From Acanthochlamys bracteata (Eukaryota; Streptophyta; Magnoliopsida; Pandanales; Velloziaceae): a stretch of 64,000 bases of DNA. Numbering within the stretch: position 1 is the first letter of the stretch; each line of letters begins with the position of its first letter. Below, piece by piece: positions 36,600-48,945 of the stretch. Where the stretch lies: the NCBI GenBank assembly GCA_019914995.1, contig CM034130.1, positions 9,300,001 through 9,364,000 of the forward strand, in the 5' to 3' direction. The notes under the pieces are model-generated. The model was not told the origin of the DNA. It ran no database searches and saw nothing but the letters and a program-made list of their open reading frames with translations. The position numbers were made by a program, and so were the translations under genes.

Positions 36600-39500
36600 A
36601 GATGAGAAGCTTAAATGAGGGAGGTGATTGTGTATCTCTCTAACTCTGTCCACCAACCAGACCAACAAGCGGTTGCCCTAACCTTAGCTGTTCAAATCTA
36701 ACACTCAAGAAACCAAAAAAATTTAAATACCTATATAAAAAACCGACAAAAATACTTCAAAAAATTGCTAGAAACGTTATTAATATTTTGATATAATTAA
36801 TATAGTTCAATCAACAAGAGATAAATGGATCGGGTGCTCTCTCTCTCTATTGGAACCCAGCCCGAAGGAGAACCAGAAACCGTGTTTTATCATCTGTTTT
36901 CTTTTCGTTTCTTTACTTTCGTAGAAATTTCTTTGTGAAAATTTGTTTTAGAGTTGAGACAGGTAGCTGCTTGCATATATAGCAAACGAATAAGGTTTTC
37001 CAAACAGTAACTGTCCGTTATTAGTTAACAAAAAAATAAAAAAATATATCAAAATCTCCATCTCAATAACTCAATTTTTATAAAAATCTAAAATGTAAAC
37101 GATATTGGTTAAATCATGAATGTTTTTTTATATTCGAAGCATAGAGTACAATTTATTGTGTGACATCTCATGCATGCCCATGCCCATGCCCGGTTATCGG
37201 TATGACAGCAATCGTCCGACGGCCAAATAAAGAGGGTAGTAGCTAAGGAGGTCCTTCTTAAATTCGATGGTTGACTATTTTCTTTCCTTTTGTCAAACAC
37301 CAACTCTTGACCTTGACTATCATAAATACAAGAAATCAATTGACTTCTAGGCTTCTAGCTTCTCTCTCTTAATTTCTTTTTTTAAGAAATCAATTGAGTT
37401 GCAGTTTCTCTGTTCTTCTAGTTGCTGCTACTAGCTAGAAGTTGAAGCTTAGAAGCAAAAGGTATTGAAGATTAATTAATGGCGCATTTACACAGTTGTG
37501 AGTTGGGATACAGATTGCAATAATGAATGGTCTTCACGTTTTCCTTCTTTCCTTAAGGTTATGTTTTAAGATCTTATTTTCATTTATTTTTTTCAAAAAA
37601 ATATTTTAAATATATTTTATAAATTAGTTTTAAAAAGTAATCCAAAATATCAATGTACAGCAGTCCAAAGTCATTGTTGTGTTGGATAAGAACTGCAGAG
37701 AAAAGAAGTGTGCAATACTCTTAGATATAGCATTGCATATATTACCCAGAATTTTGTCAATATTAGAAATACTATCTAGATTCTAGAGATACTTAAAGAA
37801 AAGTTTTCTATTAAATAGGCTTTGTGTTTTGACCTATGTTGTCAATGCAAGAAGAAGACAACCATACTTTTTCATGATAAAAATGATATTATTTATAAGT
37901 GAATTATTATGATTTATAATGATAATTAACTTGTGACTATAGTAGTAAATAGTAGAAACTTTTTTTTTTTCTAAATCAACCTTCAATTACAACGTGTCAA
38001 ATTTATTATTAGTGAATATTTGGAAGAGTTATTTTTTTATTTTAATTTTTTATCTTACGTTTTCAATAAAAGTTTAAAATATTATACAAATTTTCAAAAA
38101 AGTAAAAATATAAAAAAATTATCCGTTCTAAAATTTTGTTATTAATTATTTTTAAGTTAAAAAAAATATACTTATTTTTTAAAAAATTAAGATATTCTTT
38201 TTTTAAAAAGCTCGTCAATCTTCAAAAATTTATTTTTTCAAAATAATTTCTATCTTTAGAATACAAAAATTTTATTTATAGTTTATTTTTAACGACAAAA
38301 GAAAGCCAATTTTTAACTCACTTTTAAAATTACAAAATAGCGTTTAGCTAAATAATGAGAGAGTAATTCTGTTTTCTATTTGTATTTTTTACCATATAGA
38401 TTTTGCTTATGAATCGTTTTATCATAAAATTTTCAATAATCTATTGGGGGTCACTGAAAACAAATACGGAGTCTGAAGTTGCTACTAGTAATCGGTCGCT
38501 CAAAACAAAAGAAAAAAAAAAAAAAGTATATTTATATTACAATAGAACTTTTAAAATAAATTTTTTTTAATTTATATATTTTTAAAAAAAATAACTTGAC
38601 TTCTTTACTAAGTTTAAAGCTTCAACAACTTGTGTTTAATGCTTTGTAATAATAACAGTAGTCGTAGTTGTGCAGCTGCAAGTCTTCACTAGATTTTGAT
38701 TTTAATTTTTTGATAGATTGATAATGATACGTTTCTGCATTGTCGTCTTTAGAAGTTGACTAAGTACTTTCTGTTACTTTCACATAATTAAAATGATGAA
38801 GACATTTATCCATCTATTTATAGCTCTTTTATTTATTATGATTAGGTTACACTTCAGATTATTAGTTATTGATGTCTGCAGTACAACCAACATGTTTTGT
38901 TTTATGTTAATTCTTTTGATTGAATAGACAAACAAATTTAGATCAATAAGAAAATGTAAACTTCAGACCAAATATTATAAAAATTTTAGTACAATTGCAA
39001 GTGACATATAGTCTTTTCATACACGGACATATGTGCTTATATATATTTTTTATTTAATAATAATTTTTTTATGTCAACAGTCATTGCAGAATAATTTTTA
39101 TCTGATTTTAAAACTTATTTTGTTTATTATTTATTTAAAAAAATGTATAAAAATAGATGTTTGTAAATACTTAAAATTGAATGATGTCTACTTTATCTAT
39201 TTTAAAAAAATTTTATTTAAAAATTAAAAATTTAGAGACAGTTTACTTCACTATAAAATTTTTATTTTTTTAAATAAAAATAAAATTTAGTTTTCAAAAA
39301 AATTATTTTAAAATTTATAATTTATAAAAATATAACAATATAATGAAGCTTGAGCTAGACTGTATTATTAGAACAATTTTTTAACTTGAGAATTTTTTGA
39401 AACGATTCTTAAAGAAGCCTAATGATTAAGAGAATATTTGGGAGTGTTTATGAAATGTAATTTTTTTAAAATAAAAATTATTTTTATTTTTTTTGAAAAA

Positions 39501-42175
39501 TAAGCTCTATTTTTTTTATTTTTAAAAAAATAATAATAATATGCGTAAAAAAATTTCACTTTGTAAAATTTTTAAATAAATTTTTTATATATTTATAAAA
39601 TATATATTAAAAAATATAAAATTAAAAAATTAAAAAATAATTTTTGAAAAGTTAAATCAAACCCAATCTAAACTGTTAGCTAGGAAACTTTTCTTTAGTT
39701 TTTGTCATTAATTTTTATCTTATGATTAATTTTCAACAGACCTAACATGTCCTTAACTACGGATCACAGAAATCAGGTTTGTTTTAGGATCCCAATCGTT
39801 AACCTTCAAATTAAGGAATGTCACCACGTTGGCCAAATAAACAAGTTTCCTTCTATCATTTTAACGACGTACACTTCTTGCCTCACTCCATTATCTCGGT
39901 AATAAAAATTCTTAATTAGTTTTGTTATTCTTAAGTAACTATCTTGCTTTCATAAAACTTGATCAATATAATTGAAATGTTTCTTTAATTTATATTTTTA
40001 TTAGTGATTGTTTTTTTAGACCGAGTTTAAGCGTAATTTTTGTAGAAAAATTAATTAAAATACGGTGTAAAAATGAACATTTGTCATTTAAGAGTGTGAG
40101 AGAAGTGCTCCAATTTAAATTAGAGCAAAATAATTAACTAAATACTTCAAATAAAATAAAAGTGAGAGTAAGATTTACACATTTTTAATATTTATTATTT
40201 TTTAATATTAGTTTATAAGATTGTTATTTATTTTAGTGTACTTTTCTACGGTGCAAAAAAATTTGTATTACTTTTTATTTATCGTATGAATAATTTTAGA
40301 GTGTTTATTTTGATATTAACTTATTTTAATATAAATTTATAAAAATAAATAAATAACTAAAATGTATTTAATAAAAAATAAAAAATTATATTTATTTAGT
40401 TATTAGAAGATGAGTTTTAAAATTAAAATTTTGAACTAAAAATTTTACTTTACTTTATAAGTGAGTGTAAACTTTTAATTAGTTGGTAATAAGTCCTTAT
40501 TATTTTTAAAAAATTAAAAAGTTTCTGAAATTACTTTTAAAAAATTGATGAATAAATAAATTACATATTATATAATTATTATATTTTTTTAGAAAAATTT
40601 ACACTTTCAGCAGCATTCCGAACGAACGCCCCCAACACGTGTGTACTACAGAAGAGTCACGAGGCATGCTACCAGACAGAGAGTTCACACGTGTATATAA
40701 AGTTAGTGCATTAATTTATCACGGTGTAACACTTTATTCATGTAAACCATTATTTAATGAAGAAACTGTGTATGAATTTTAAATGAAGAAAGCAACTATA
40801 TATATAGGTTTCGTGCGTAAAATCTATCTACGTTTTATCAATGCACGCAGGGTTACAACCTATAATTCAGGCAGGCCAAGCAAATATAGCAGTAGTAGAT
40901 ATTTGAAAAAGCTTAACATTTCTTTTAATTCCAATTTTTATTTTATGTTTCTAAATAAAATTTGGTAAAATATTTTACAAATATTTTTAAATTTAAAAAA
41001 TACAAAAAAAATTTCTAAATTATAAAATTTTATTATTAATTATTTTTATATTTTTTAAATTAAAAATATGTATATTTTAAAAATTGTTTAAAATATTATT
41101 CTTTTTAGTTTTTTTTTCAATAATCACTTATAAACATCTTAATTGTCCCCTAAAATGGCAAACTGTCGGTATCTAAAGATATGTTTACTTTTTAATTAAA
41201 TTATTTAAAAAAATTTATAAAATAAATTTAAAACTAAGTTTTTATATCTAGTTTGACTAAAATATAAATTTTAATATTGAAATTGGAAATAAATTTTTTT
41301 TAAAAAATTGTTTAAATTTTATTTTAATTTAAAAAATGAGTTTAAATAAAATAAGTTCGGTGGATTGTAAATAAGCCGTATTGAAGTGCCTTGTATACAT
41401 GATTCAAGCTTCAAGATAAAAATGGGCCTAATGGGTCTCAGTAGCCCATAACAATAAGCCCTCGATTCACAGTCACTGAACCAGAGGTGCCCTTAGCTGC
41501 CCTGGCAAGCCCTTTAGAATGTAAGCTCTTCTCCCTTAGAGCATAGCATATATAAAACTATTATTATAAACATTTTCACTATAAAATGTGTAGCACTTTG
41601 ATGGTTCGTGAACGTTTAAAAGTACTTATAAAATTAAATTTTTTATAATAAAAATTTTATTTGAAAATGCGAAATAAAAAATTAAAATGAAAAGCTCTGA
41701 AAATTCACTAGTAAGCGAGAATCTTAAGGGTGTTTAATTGGTTTGAAATTTATTGGAAATAAATTTCGTGGAACTGAGTTTGATAAAAAGTGAATAAGAA
41801 ATGAGTTTGGTGAATTCGGAATAACCAAAAACAAAGTGATTCCGATATTAATATCTGATCCAATAAGTGAATTATGCACAATTGAAACACACCTAAATAT
41901 GTATAGACAAAACAAATATTGGGAAATTAACATTATTCTATGATGCATTAAAAGTTGCAAACTGAAGTTCTTCAACTTCATAAATACTATAGAAAGCAAT
42001 TTAAGAATCACAATTTATCAGTATATATATGCTTAAAACAGCATTGTTGTTGTTCTTCTTCTTATTGACCAAACAAAAACGAACCAATATTAGTTCTTCT
42101 TGTAGTATATCTACAATTTCACAAGAAGATATCACAACCTTTTATATATATAACCCTCTTATAACCAACATCAAA
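36600..42175. other. Long AT-rich gap between KCS and MYB genes
   Basis: No gene can be supported over 5.6 kb. The KCS promoter side (36600-37400) is less AT-rich and includes a CT-rich tract at 36838. From 37540 to 41380 the DNA is extremely AT-rich and contains copies of the AT-rich dispersed family (39436-39660 is the clearest). The block 41720-41850 (AAATTTCGTGGAACTGAGTT) resembles 56275-56330, another dispersed repeat. The right end probably contains MYB 3' untranslated sequence. Confidence 0.5.
39436..39660. repeat. AT-rich dispersed repeat, copy 2
   Basis: It has the same order of words as the copies at 24893 and 51400: GAAAAATAAGCTCTATTTTT, then TTTAAATAAATTTTTTATAT, then AAAATATATATTAAAAAATA. 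Its left edge is GGGAGTGTTTATGAAATG. It is non-coding. Confidence 0.6.
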
Positions 42176-44249
42176 CTAAGAGAGCTCATACTTATTCCAT
42201 GACTCTTGATCAATGGAAGACTTTTGGTAGTAATGCGCAAAGAAAGGATCAAGTAGTGTACTTGCTAGCTTCGTCCCCCCATGCTCATGATCATCATCAT
42301 CATCACCTTGCAAGAAATCCCATCCAGTGAAATCATCAAGTCCCCAATACCCCATTGGTTCTTGCCACTCGATCGGCGGCAATTGCAGCTCCTCACTTAT
42401 AACAACATTGTCGAGCTTCCGCTCAGACATTCCATCCGGCATTCCATTCTGATCGTTGGTCATGCTGCTGATATTGCCTTGACTTGGGAAAGCCTCACTA
42501 AGAGTACCTGAAGAAGATGCACTTGATGTGGAACCAGTTGTACGACACGGTACTATGATTTCATAAGGCTCAAGCATTGGTACATCATCAATGGTGAAGC
42601 CAGGTGACTGACTTAGCATTCCATCAGAAACAACATTAGTGCCCTTGATGCTATCTTCATTATCGGCCGAAGAAGTGACCTGCTGCTGATGCTTAGGATT
42701 TTCGGTATCATCAAGAACACTAGTACTAGGAGAGATGGGCTGGTGAGTGACAGGATCGATTCCCAAGTTCTTTAGCTTCTTCTTGATGTGTGTGTTCCAA
42801 TGGTTCTTTATTTCATTATCCGTTCTACCTGGAAGATGCGATGCAATTTTTGCCCACCTGCAGTAAATGCATGAACAAAAAAGAGAAATTCTAAATTCCA
42901 CATTGTGTATATATTTGGGATGTCCATGAAGTTTTAACATATAAATGCAGTGGATTAAACCTGTTTCCGAGGCGTGAGTGAAGATCAACGACCATCTTCT
43001 CTTCAGCTTCTGATAGCAAGCCTCTCTTTAGGTCAGGTCTGAGATAGTTGGTCCATCTGAGCCTGCAACTCTTTCCACATCTCAGCAAACCTATATGTTC
43101 ATTTCCAACAATTTAGATCCAAAAACAAAAAGAAGATTATGAAGTTATTATTTTTTCAGTCAACTATTAAGTTTGTCAAATTAAGAAAGACTTGTTGTTT
43201 CTTTTTTCCAATATAACATTCTGGTTAAGGACACGGAAGGATTCTCTAGTAAGATTTAGAAATGGTTTCTTTCACGCTAGCTAAACCTTCGTAATAACAA
43301 CGTTAATTCAACAATGCCGTTTTGGGAATATTTTTGAAATAAAAACTTTTTTAAATAAAAAATAGTTTTTTTATTAAAAGAATAAATTATACTTAGTTTA
43401 TTTTTAAAATAAAATTTTATTACGGAAATTTTTTTTATATTTTTAAATTTTAAAATAAAATTTTAAAAAATTATAAAAACTATTAAATTAATAAAATAAA
43501 ATAGAATTTTTGAAATTGAGTCAAATGAATGCCGAACACTTCCAATTTCATATGTTTGATGATGAGTTGTTCATTCCCTACTTTAAGTACTCGAGTCAGC
43601 ATGTTGTCAGCCTAAAATTAAGTTTCATGAAGGACGTGTTTCAAATATCCGTAACTGAGTTACGTGAAAGTGAAAAATAAGAAGCGAAGTTTTTTGAAAA
43701 ATAAGTTGGAAATGGAGTTTAGTTTTTATGTTTTAATTGATTGTTGAAGTGGGTTGGAAGTGAATTGAAAAAAAGAAATATAGTAGAACTTGAGTTCCAC
43801 TTGTATAGAACTGGAAACTCGAATTTTCAGTTCTATTTGCAATTAAAACAAAGAAAGTGAGTGGAACTCCAATTCTGGCGGGAGAAAGTAGAGTTCCACT
43901 CACTTGAAACACGCCCGAAACTTCTTTAATTTTCAATTTTTGAAACTTGATTTCAGCCTCAGAAAAATGATGATACCGTAACATGAGCTTTGAAATCCCA
44001 CAGTTTATATACATCTGAAAAATTGTGGCATACAGTTTATTTATATTTTTTAAATTAAATTTTTTTATAATACTATAAAATAATTTTAAAAATAAAAAAT
44101 AAAATAAAAATACAGAAACATTTGAATAGCACTTCTAAACACGCACTTAATAATAACATACTCCTAACAAAACAACCAATTATATACATGATAGCATCAA
44201 TGATCAGCCATATATACACAAATATATACATACAAAATAATTATATATA

Positions 44250-44304
<55 letters not shown>

Positions 44305-44451
44305 ATGTAAGTATTTACCTGCGAGCTTAGGAACAGCTCTCCAACAGCATTGCCCATTTGTGAGTATGAAGTTGATCAGCTTCCTATCTTCCTCCGCCGT
44401 CCATGGCCCTTTCTTCAATCCAACCTTATCGCAGCAAGGCTTCCTCCCCAT
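42176..44451 (-). CDS. MYB20: R2R3-MYB transcription factor, MYB20/MYB43 type
   Basis: A nuclear DNA-binding regulator. Exons 44451-44319, 43090-42961 and 42857-42176 total 945 nt, 314 residues, at the two conserved R2R3-MYB intron sites. R2 spans about residues 14-61 ([21 protein letters not shown] spacing intact), then [21 protein letters not shown]3 spans about 67-112 ([40 protein letters not shown]). The N-terminus [17 protein letters not shown] and LLRCGKSC match the MYB20/43/42/85 group, most like MYB20/43, regulators of lignin and phenylalanine supply in secondary walls. The C-terminal half has a Ser-rich stretch and an acidic run of Asp codons (GAT repeats near 42288-42303), a plausible activation region. 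The paralogue is not certain. Confidence 0.93.
43632..43916. mobile_element. 285-bp TIR element (MITE-like), copy C, in MYB intron 1
   Basis: The ends GGACGTGTTTCAA and TTGAAACACGCCC are inverted repeats with one mismatch, flanked by GAA on both sides (43629-43631, 43917-43919), a possible 3-bp target duplication. A subterminal palindrome pairs GAGTGGAACTC with GAGTTCCACTC. There is no ORF of transposase type. The same element occurs twice more at 54911-55491. Size, TIRs and lack of coding fit a MITE. Confidence 0.75.
44255..44292. repeat. AT dinucleotide microsatellite in MYB intron 1
   Basis: About 19 AT units, followed by ATGT repeats. It starts about 30 bp from the exon 1 donor. It is likely polymorphic. 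Confidence 0.9.
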
Positions 44452-47400
44452 GCCAACGAAGAAACTAACAAGAAGAAAGATGAAGAAGGCTCAATGAAAC
44501 AAGCAAGCAAATGGTTGCCAACCCTTATTGCTGGTTAATAAATTTATTATATATATGTACATTACTATTGCGGAGCAGCAGCAGCAGTAGTAGTAATATA
44601 CTTGGTTTATAATGCAAGTATTATATGTTGTAGTCTTGTAGTGATTCACTTCTTCAAAATGTCAGTCATGACAATTTGAAAGCGCCACTTCAACCGGCGA
44701 TGTTTTGCTTCTACATCAACCAAATATGTTTATCATTTCTTTCATTTTTCACAAAAATCAAACAAGACAAAGAAAACTATAGGACAAGAGTGATCACTAA
44801 TTTACTATTAGTTAATTTAGTATTATTTTACAAGAAATTTTAAGTCATGCCCTTTGAGAGAACCTGAATGATCTCTCTAGCACAAAGCTTTAGGTACTGG
44901 ATTCTTATTTATTATTATAATTTTTATTTTATATTTTTCAATAGATTTTTTATGATATCATACAAAAAGCTTATTAAAAAATTTAAAAATATAAAAAAAT
45001 TTTATGCAGTCATATCTTATTATTATTATTTTAGATAAAAATTTATTTTTTGAAAAAATCTTCAAAATATATTTTATTTTAGAAAAATTTTATTTCATAA
45101 ATATTCCAAACATACGTACATTTCATCGATTGTGTTCTTGAAATAAAATATTAAAGTGTATGTATTGCAGATGTATTAAGGATTTGTAGCGGACAAGTAT
45201 GCGATGAGTACTAAAAAAGCATCATGTATGTTTCATATGAAGAGTTAAGACTTTTTCATATGATTTATAATTATAATATATGTAGATTATCTTGTAAGAA
45301 AAATAAGAAAACCAAATATATCTATAATGCAAACACAAGTCTTTTTCTAATTTCACGATGAAATTATACAATTTTAGGTAGGTTCATCAATTAATGGAGT
45401 TTAATTAGGAAAATTTTGAGTTGGTTAGTTTGATGTCTTGTATTTATTCTTCATGATGATGCTCAATTAAAGTGCTGTTTCACTAAGCTCATTGACTCTT
45501 TTCTTTTTAATTTTTTTTTTCATATTTTCTAATAATTTTTTATAATATTGTATAAATTTTTTTAAAATATAAAAATATTAAAACTTTTATATCGTAAAAA
45601 AATTTATTATTATTTTTATAAAATAAAAAATTAAAATTTATTTCAAAATTTTTAAAATATTTTCTTTCTAAATTTTTTTAAAAATACTCTCGAATATTTT
45701 CTAAGATTAAAAATCGTAGCTAAGTAGATATGTATTGTTAGCTGTAGGGTAATGCAAATTCATATTGAATTACAGAATACATAATAGAACAAAGTAGTAG
45801 TTAGAGAACTTGAATTGAAAAATCCGCAAAAGGGATAACTATGAATTTGTTACTTGACTTAAACTAAGTCTCTCATTTCAATAAAAAACCACCATTTGTG
45901 CTACAAATAAATTACCTATTACCAATTTTAATTTATTATTTCATGTTCATATCTTCTTACGTATTCGTAAATTTAATATGAGTTATATACATGTTTCGTC
46001 AAAACTTTATAATTGATGCATAATATGGTGCACGTAAGGCAATGAAATTTTTTTTTGAAGGACAAGAACAAATATAAGTTAGGTAAAGATACATACATAT
46101 ATACTTCAAAATAGGAATCAAAGACTTCATGCTCATTAAGAAATTTGCTTTTAATTAGAAGCACATCCTCTTACCAACAATTTCTTGTAATGCTTAATTT
46201 GTTTTGATAATTTAAGAGCATTTTCTTTAAAATAAAGAATACAAAAGAGTGTGACACAAGATTGTTGCGAGACTTGTATTTTTTTTTTTTTTCGTCATCG
46301 AGAGTTATCGCATAAGAAAAAAGTAGAAGATAATCAAATTTGAGGACGTTTTAAATTAATATATTTATGAAATAAAAATTTCAAAATAAAAAATATTTAT
46401 GAAACGAGTTTGATTTTTTAACTTAAACAAATAAAAATTGTACGACATATATTTTTTTCATAATTTTTAAAATTTTTAAAAATAATAAATTATTATAAAA
46501 ATTTTATTAAAGAATATGAGATATATTTTGAAATAAAAGGTACCTCATAAGTTCTCTCAAACAGCATCCATCCGAGTTCATACAAATTAAGTGAACCCCT
46601 TATCATTCTTGTGAAACAAATAATAAGAAAATTATAAATAAAAGAAAAGTTTTGCACGGTGATCTTGGTAGTAAAACGAGCGCAAAGATTGCCATTTTCT
46701 TTCTATCAAGAATGAAAATTTTGTGCGACTTCATTCAAACAGGAGAAAACTTATGAGTCAAACCTTCTTTTACGCATAAAAATACATCAATTTAGCAAGT
46801 CGTTATATTGAAGTTAAATTAAATTTCCATATTGGAGCTGAAGACATGAATTTGATTCAAAGCTGAACAGGAGAGATTCAACTGAATTTGCCCATAAAAA
46901 ATTCGCATTGTTTTAAACCCTAACATAATTAAATGGAATTATCAATTCCATTTTGATAACTTGTTAGAAAATCCTATTAATCCATTGTTGATTTTGATCC
47001 GATAATATTAATTTGAGCGATTGAAACCCATACATGACATGTATGATTAACTTTAGCATACAAAGTTACCTTTCAAGTACTAAAAAAAGAATTAAAAAAT
47101 TAAAAAGACAAAAAAAATAAAATAAAATGAAGTTGTTACTAGGTTGCTAGGTTTTTTTGAAATTTTTTTTGTTATGCTAGTTGAAGTTTGATCTTTATAT
47201 ATATATCACATGTTTGGTGAACATAAAGGACATCATATATTTGGATTTTTATACTAATTTGCTTCCATGACATGCACCTCCCTTTGGACTTAAGCATTTA
47301 TTGTGTGTTTAAATTAGTAGCAAGTGAGGATCGTAAAATTGAGCTCGATATAAAATTAGTTAGATATGAGTTCGAAATAACTAAAATATAGAAAATAAAT

Positions 47401-48560
47401 TCAAACTCAAAATTTGAAAAGAAAAATATAAGTTCCGTACAATTGAAACTCACTTTTAAGTTGTGTGGTTCTTTAAAGACATGTTGGAAAAAATTATAAG
47501 ATAAATGTTAGTTTGTTACGAAAAGCATCATACGAGCTTATGAAAAATGTTTACATGTGTTTTTCGTTCCTTCTTCCTAAGCTGTAAAACAATAATTCCT
47601 CATTATGTATGAAACTGGTATAATGAAGAATTTATAGCGACTGGGGTTTTGATCAAGCGAAGATTTCAAACAAAATGTTTGAATCACAGATATGCATCCA
47701 TGCACTTCCTGAAAAGACAAGTAGAGCAATCCATACTTCTACCGAAAACAAGTGACATTTTGATTAGAAGAATCATAAGCAAAATGAAATGCTTCCTAAC
47801 TGAAGTAGACAACTTAACTATATATAATCTCCAAATTGGAACAGTAGCATCTACTCCACTCTCTGCCAATGCTGTATGGATGCGGACTGCCTTCCCAACC
47901 TTACCTTGATATCCAATAAAATAGAAATCTCATTATTTTTTCATCAAAAAATACGAACATGGTTACTCAATAAATAACAGACTCGCAGATTTCTTGGCAA
48001 ACCTAAGAAGAAAAAAAAAGTAATGATAACAAACTGACATGGTCGTCAACGTCCGAGCAGAGTAAGCTTTTCTCTTCTTGATGATATGGTAGAAAAACAT
48101 GAGTAACATCACCACGCAAAGGAGCTACGTTAACTTGGCATTTTAGAAACACAAGATAGAGCAGTTACAGTTTATGCAAGTCTGCATATTTTTAAACCTT
48201 TTCGTGTTTCTGCTGGCTAACAGAGTAAGCTATTCCTCTGCTCTGCTGAGTGAACTTGCAAAATGCCTTATTACCTTTCACACACAGCAGTGGGCACTAT
48301 TGATTGATAGATAGACTACCGGAGACCAAATTTTGAATGAATGAGTTACTAGGGATGTGAAACAAATAACTTAATTGGGTCCATGCAAATCTTAGCTTTA
48401 GACCGCTAAAAATAAAAGAGATTGATGAGATGAGTAGTTTGCGAACATTCTTCTTTGGTTTCTCAATGTCAAAAGATAATGATAAGTTTAGAAGAATCAA
48501 TTACAATTCTTGCGGTAATGATATTTCCAATTAAGTTACCCAGGTAAATGTTGATGCTCC
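44452..48560. other. AT-rich gap between the MYB promoter and the LEAFY relic
   Basis: The first few hundred bases are the MYB promoter and leader, with a TATATATAATAAA stretch near 44543-44555 and a GCAGCAGCAG/TAGTAG tract at 44575-44595. Beyond this the DNA is AT-rich with further copies of AT-rich repeats near 44920-45110, 45500-45690 and 46340-46550. A minus-strand open stretch at 47930-47684 looks faintly protein-like but is not recognised. No gene is called. Confidence 0.45.
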
Positions 48561-48574
48561 TTGTTATATGAGAG

Positions 48575-48945
48575 AGAGAACTAGAAGAGTTGTTTGAAGG
48601 ATACGTAGGGAGTCCGTCAAGCGACTGTATCCCGAATTGGTGACCTAGGATTCTCTGCAACGACTCTAGCTGGAATGACTGAGTCTGAGCTCGACGACAT
48701 GATGACGACACTTGCACACCTCTTTCTCTGGGACCTGCTTGTCGGTGAGAGATATGGGCGTTAAAGGCGGCTGTGCTTGGGTACCGCTGTCGAACGTTTG
48801 CAGGTTGCATTTTCTTTTGCTGCTAATGTTACTGGAGAGAGTTCATCTTCGTCTGTTGCTGCTGCTGCTACTAGTTTTAATGCATCCAAAACATTGTTGA
48901 TGCTGTCTCACAAGAAGATGACTTTATAAGTATGTGTGAATACGA
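48575..48945 (+). pseudogene. Relic of LEAFY/FLORICAULA exon 1
   Basis: LEAFY is the plant-specific floral meristem regulator; this region matches its N-terminal SAM oligomerisation domain. The first block reads RELEELF (48575-48595), then decays. The second reads [20 protein letters not shown], then TTLAHLF and [10 protein letters not shown] (48645-48758), which tracks the LEAFY consensus ELGF...LDEMM...[17 protein letters not shown] at 48762 and a frame change follow, where LEAFY has KAAVRAERRR; traces of KAAV remain in another frame. After a Ser/Ala-rich stretch come FNASKTL and, after another frameshift, DAVSQE (about 48908-48925), equivalent to NALDALSQE. No start codon context, exon 2 or DNA-binding exon was found nearby. 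It cannot encode a working LEAFY. Confidence 0.82.

Noticed and set aside
42281-42511. Plus-strand frame opposite MYB exon 3
   Set aside because: Antisense shadow, including the translated ATC repeat opposite the Asp run.
48469-48810. 113-codon minus-strand frame across 48.5-48.8 kb
   Set aside because: It is antisense to the LEAFY relic, whose plus-strand reading is clearly recognisable; the minus frame is a shadow.
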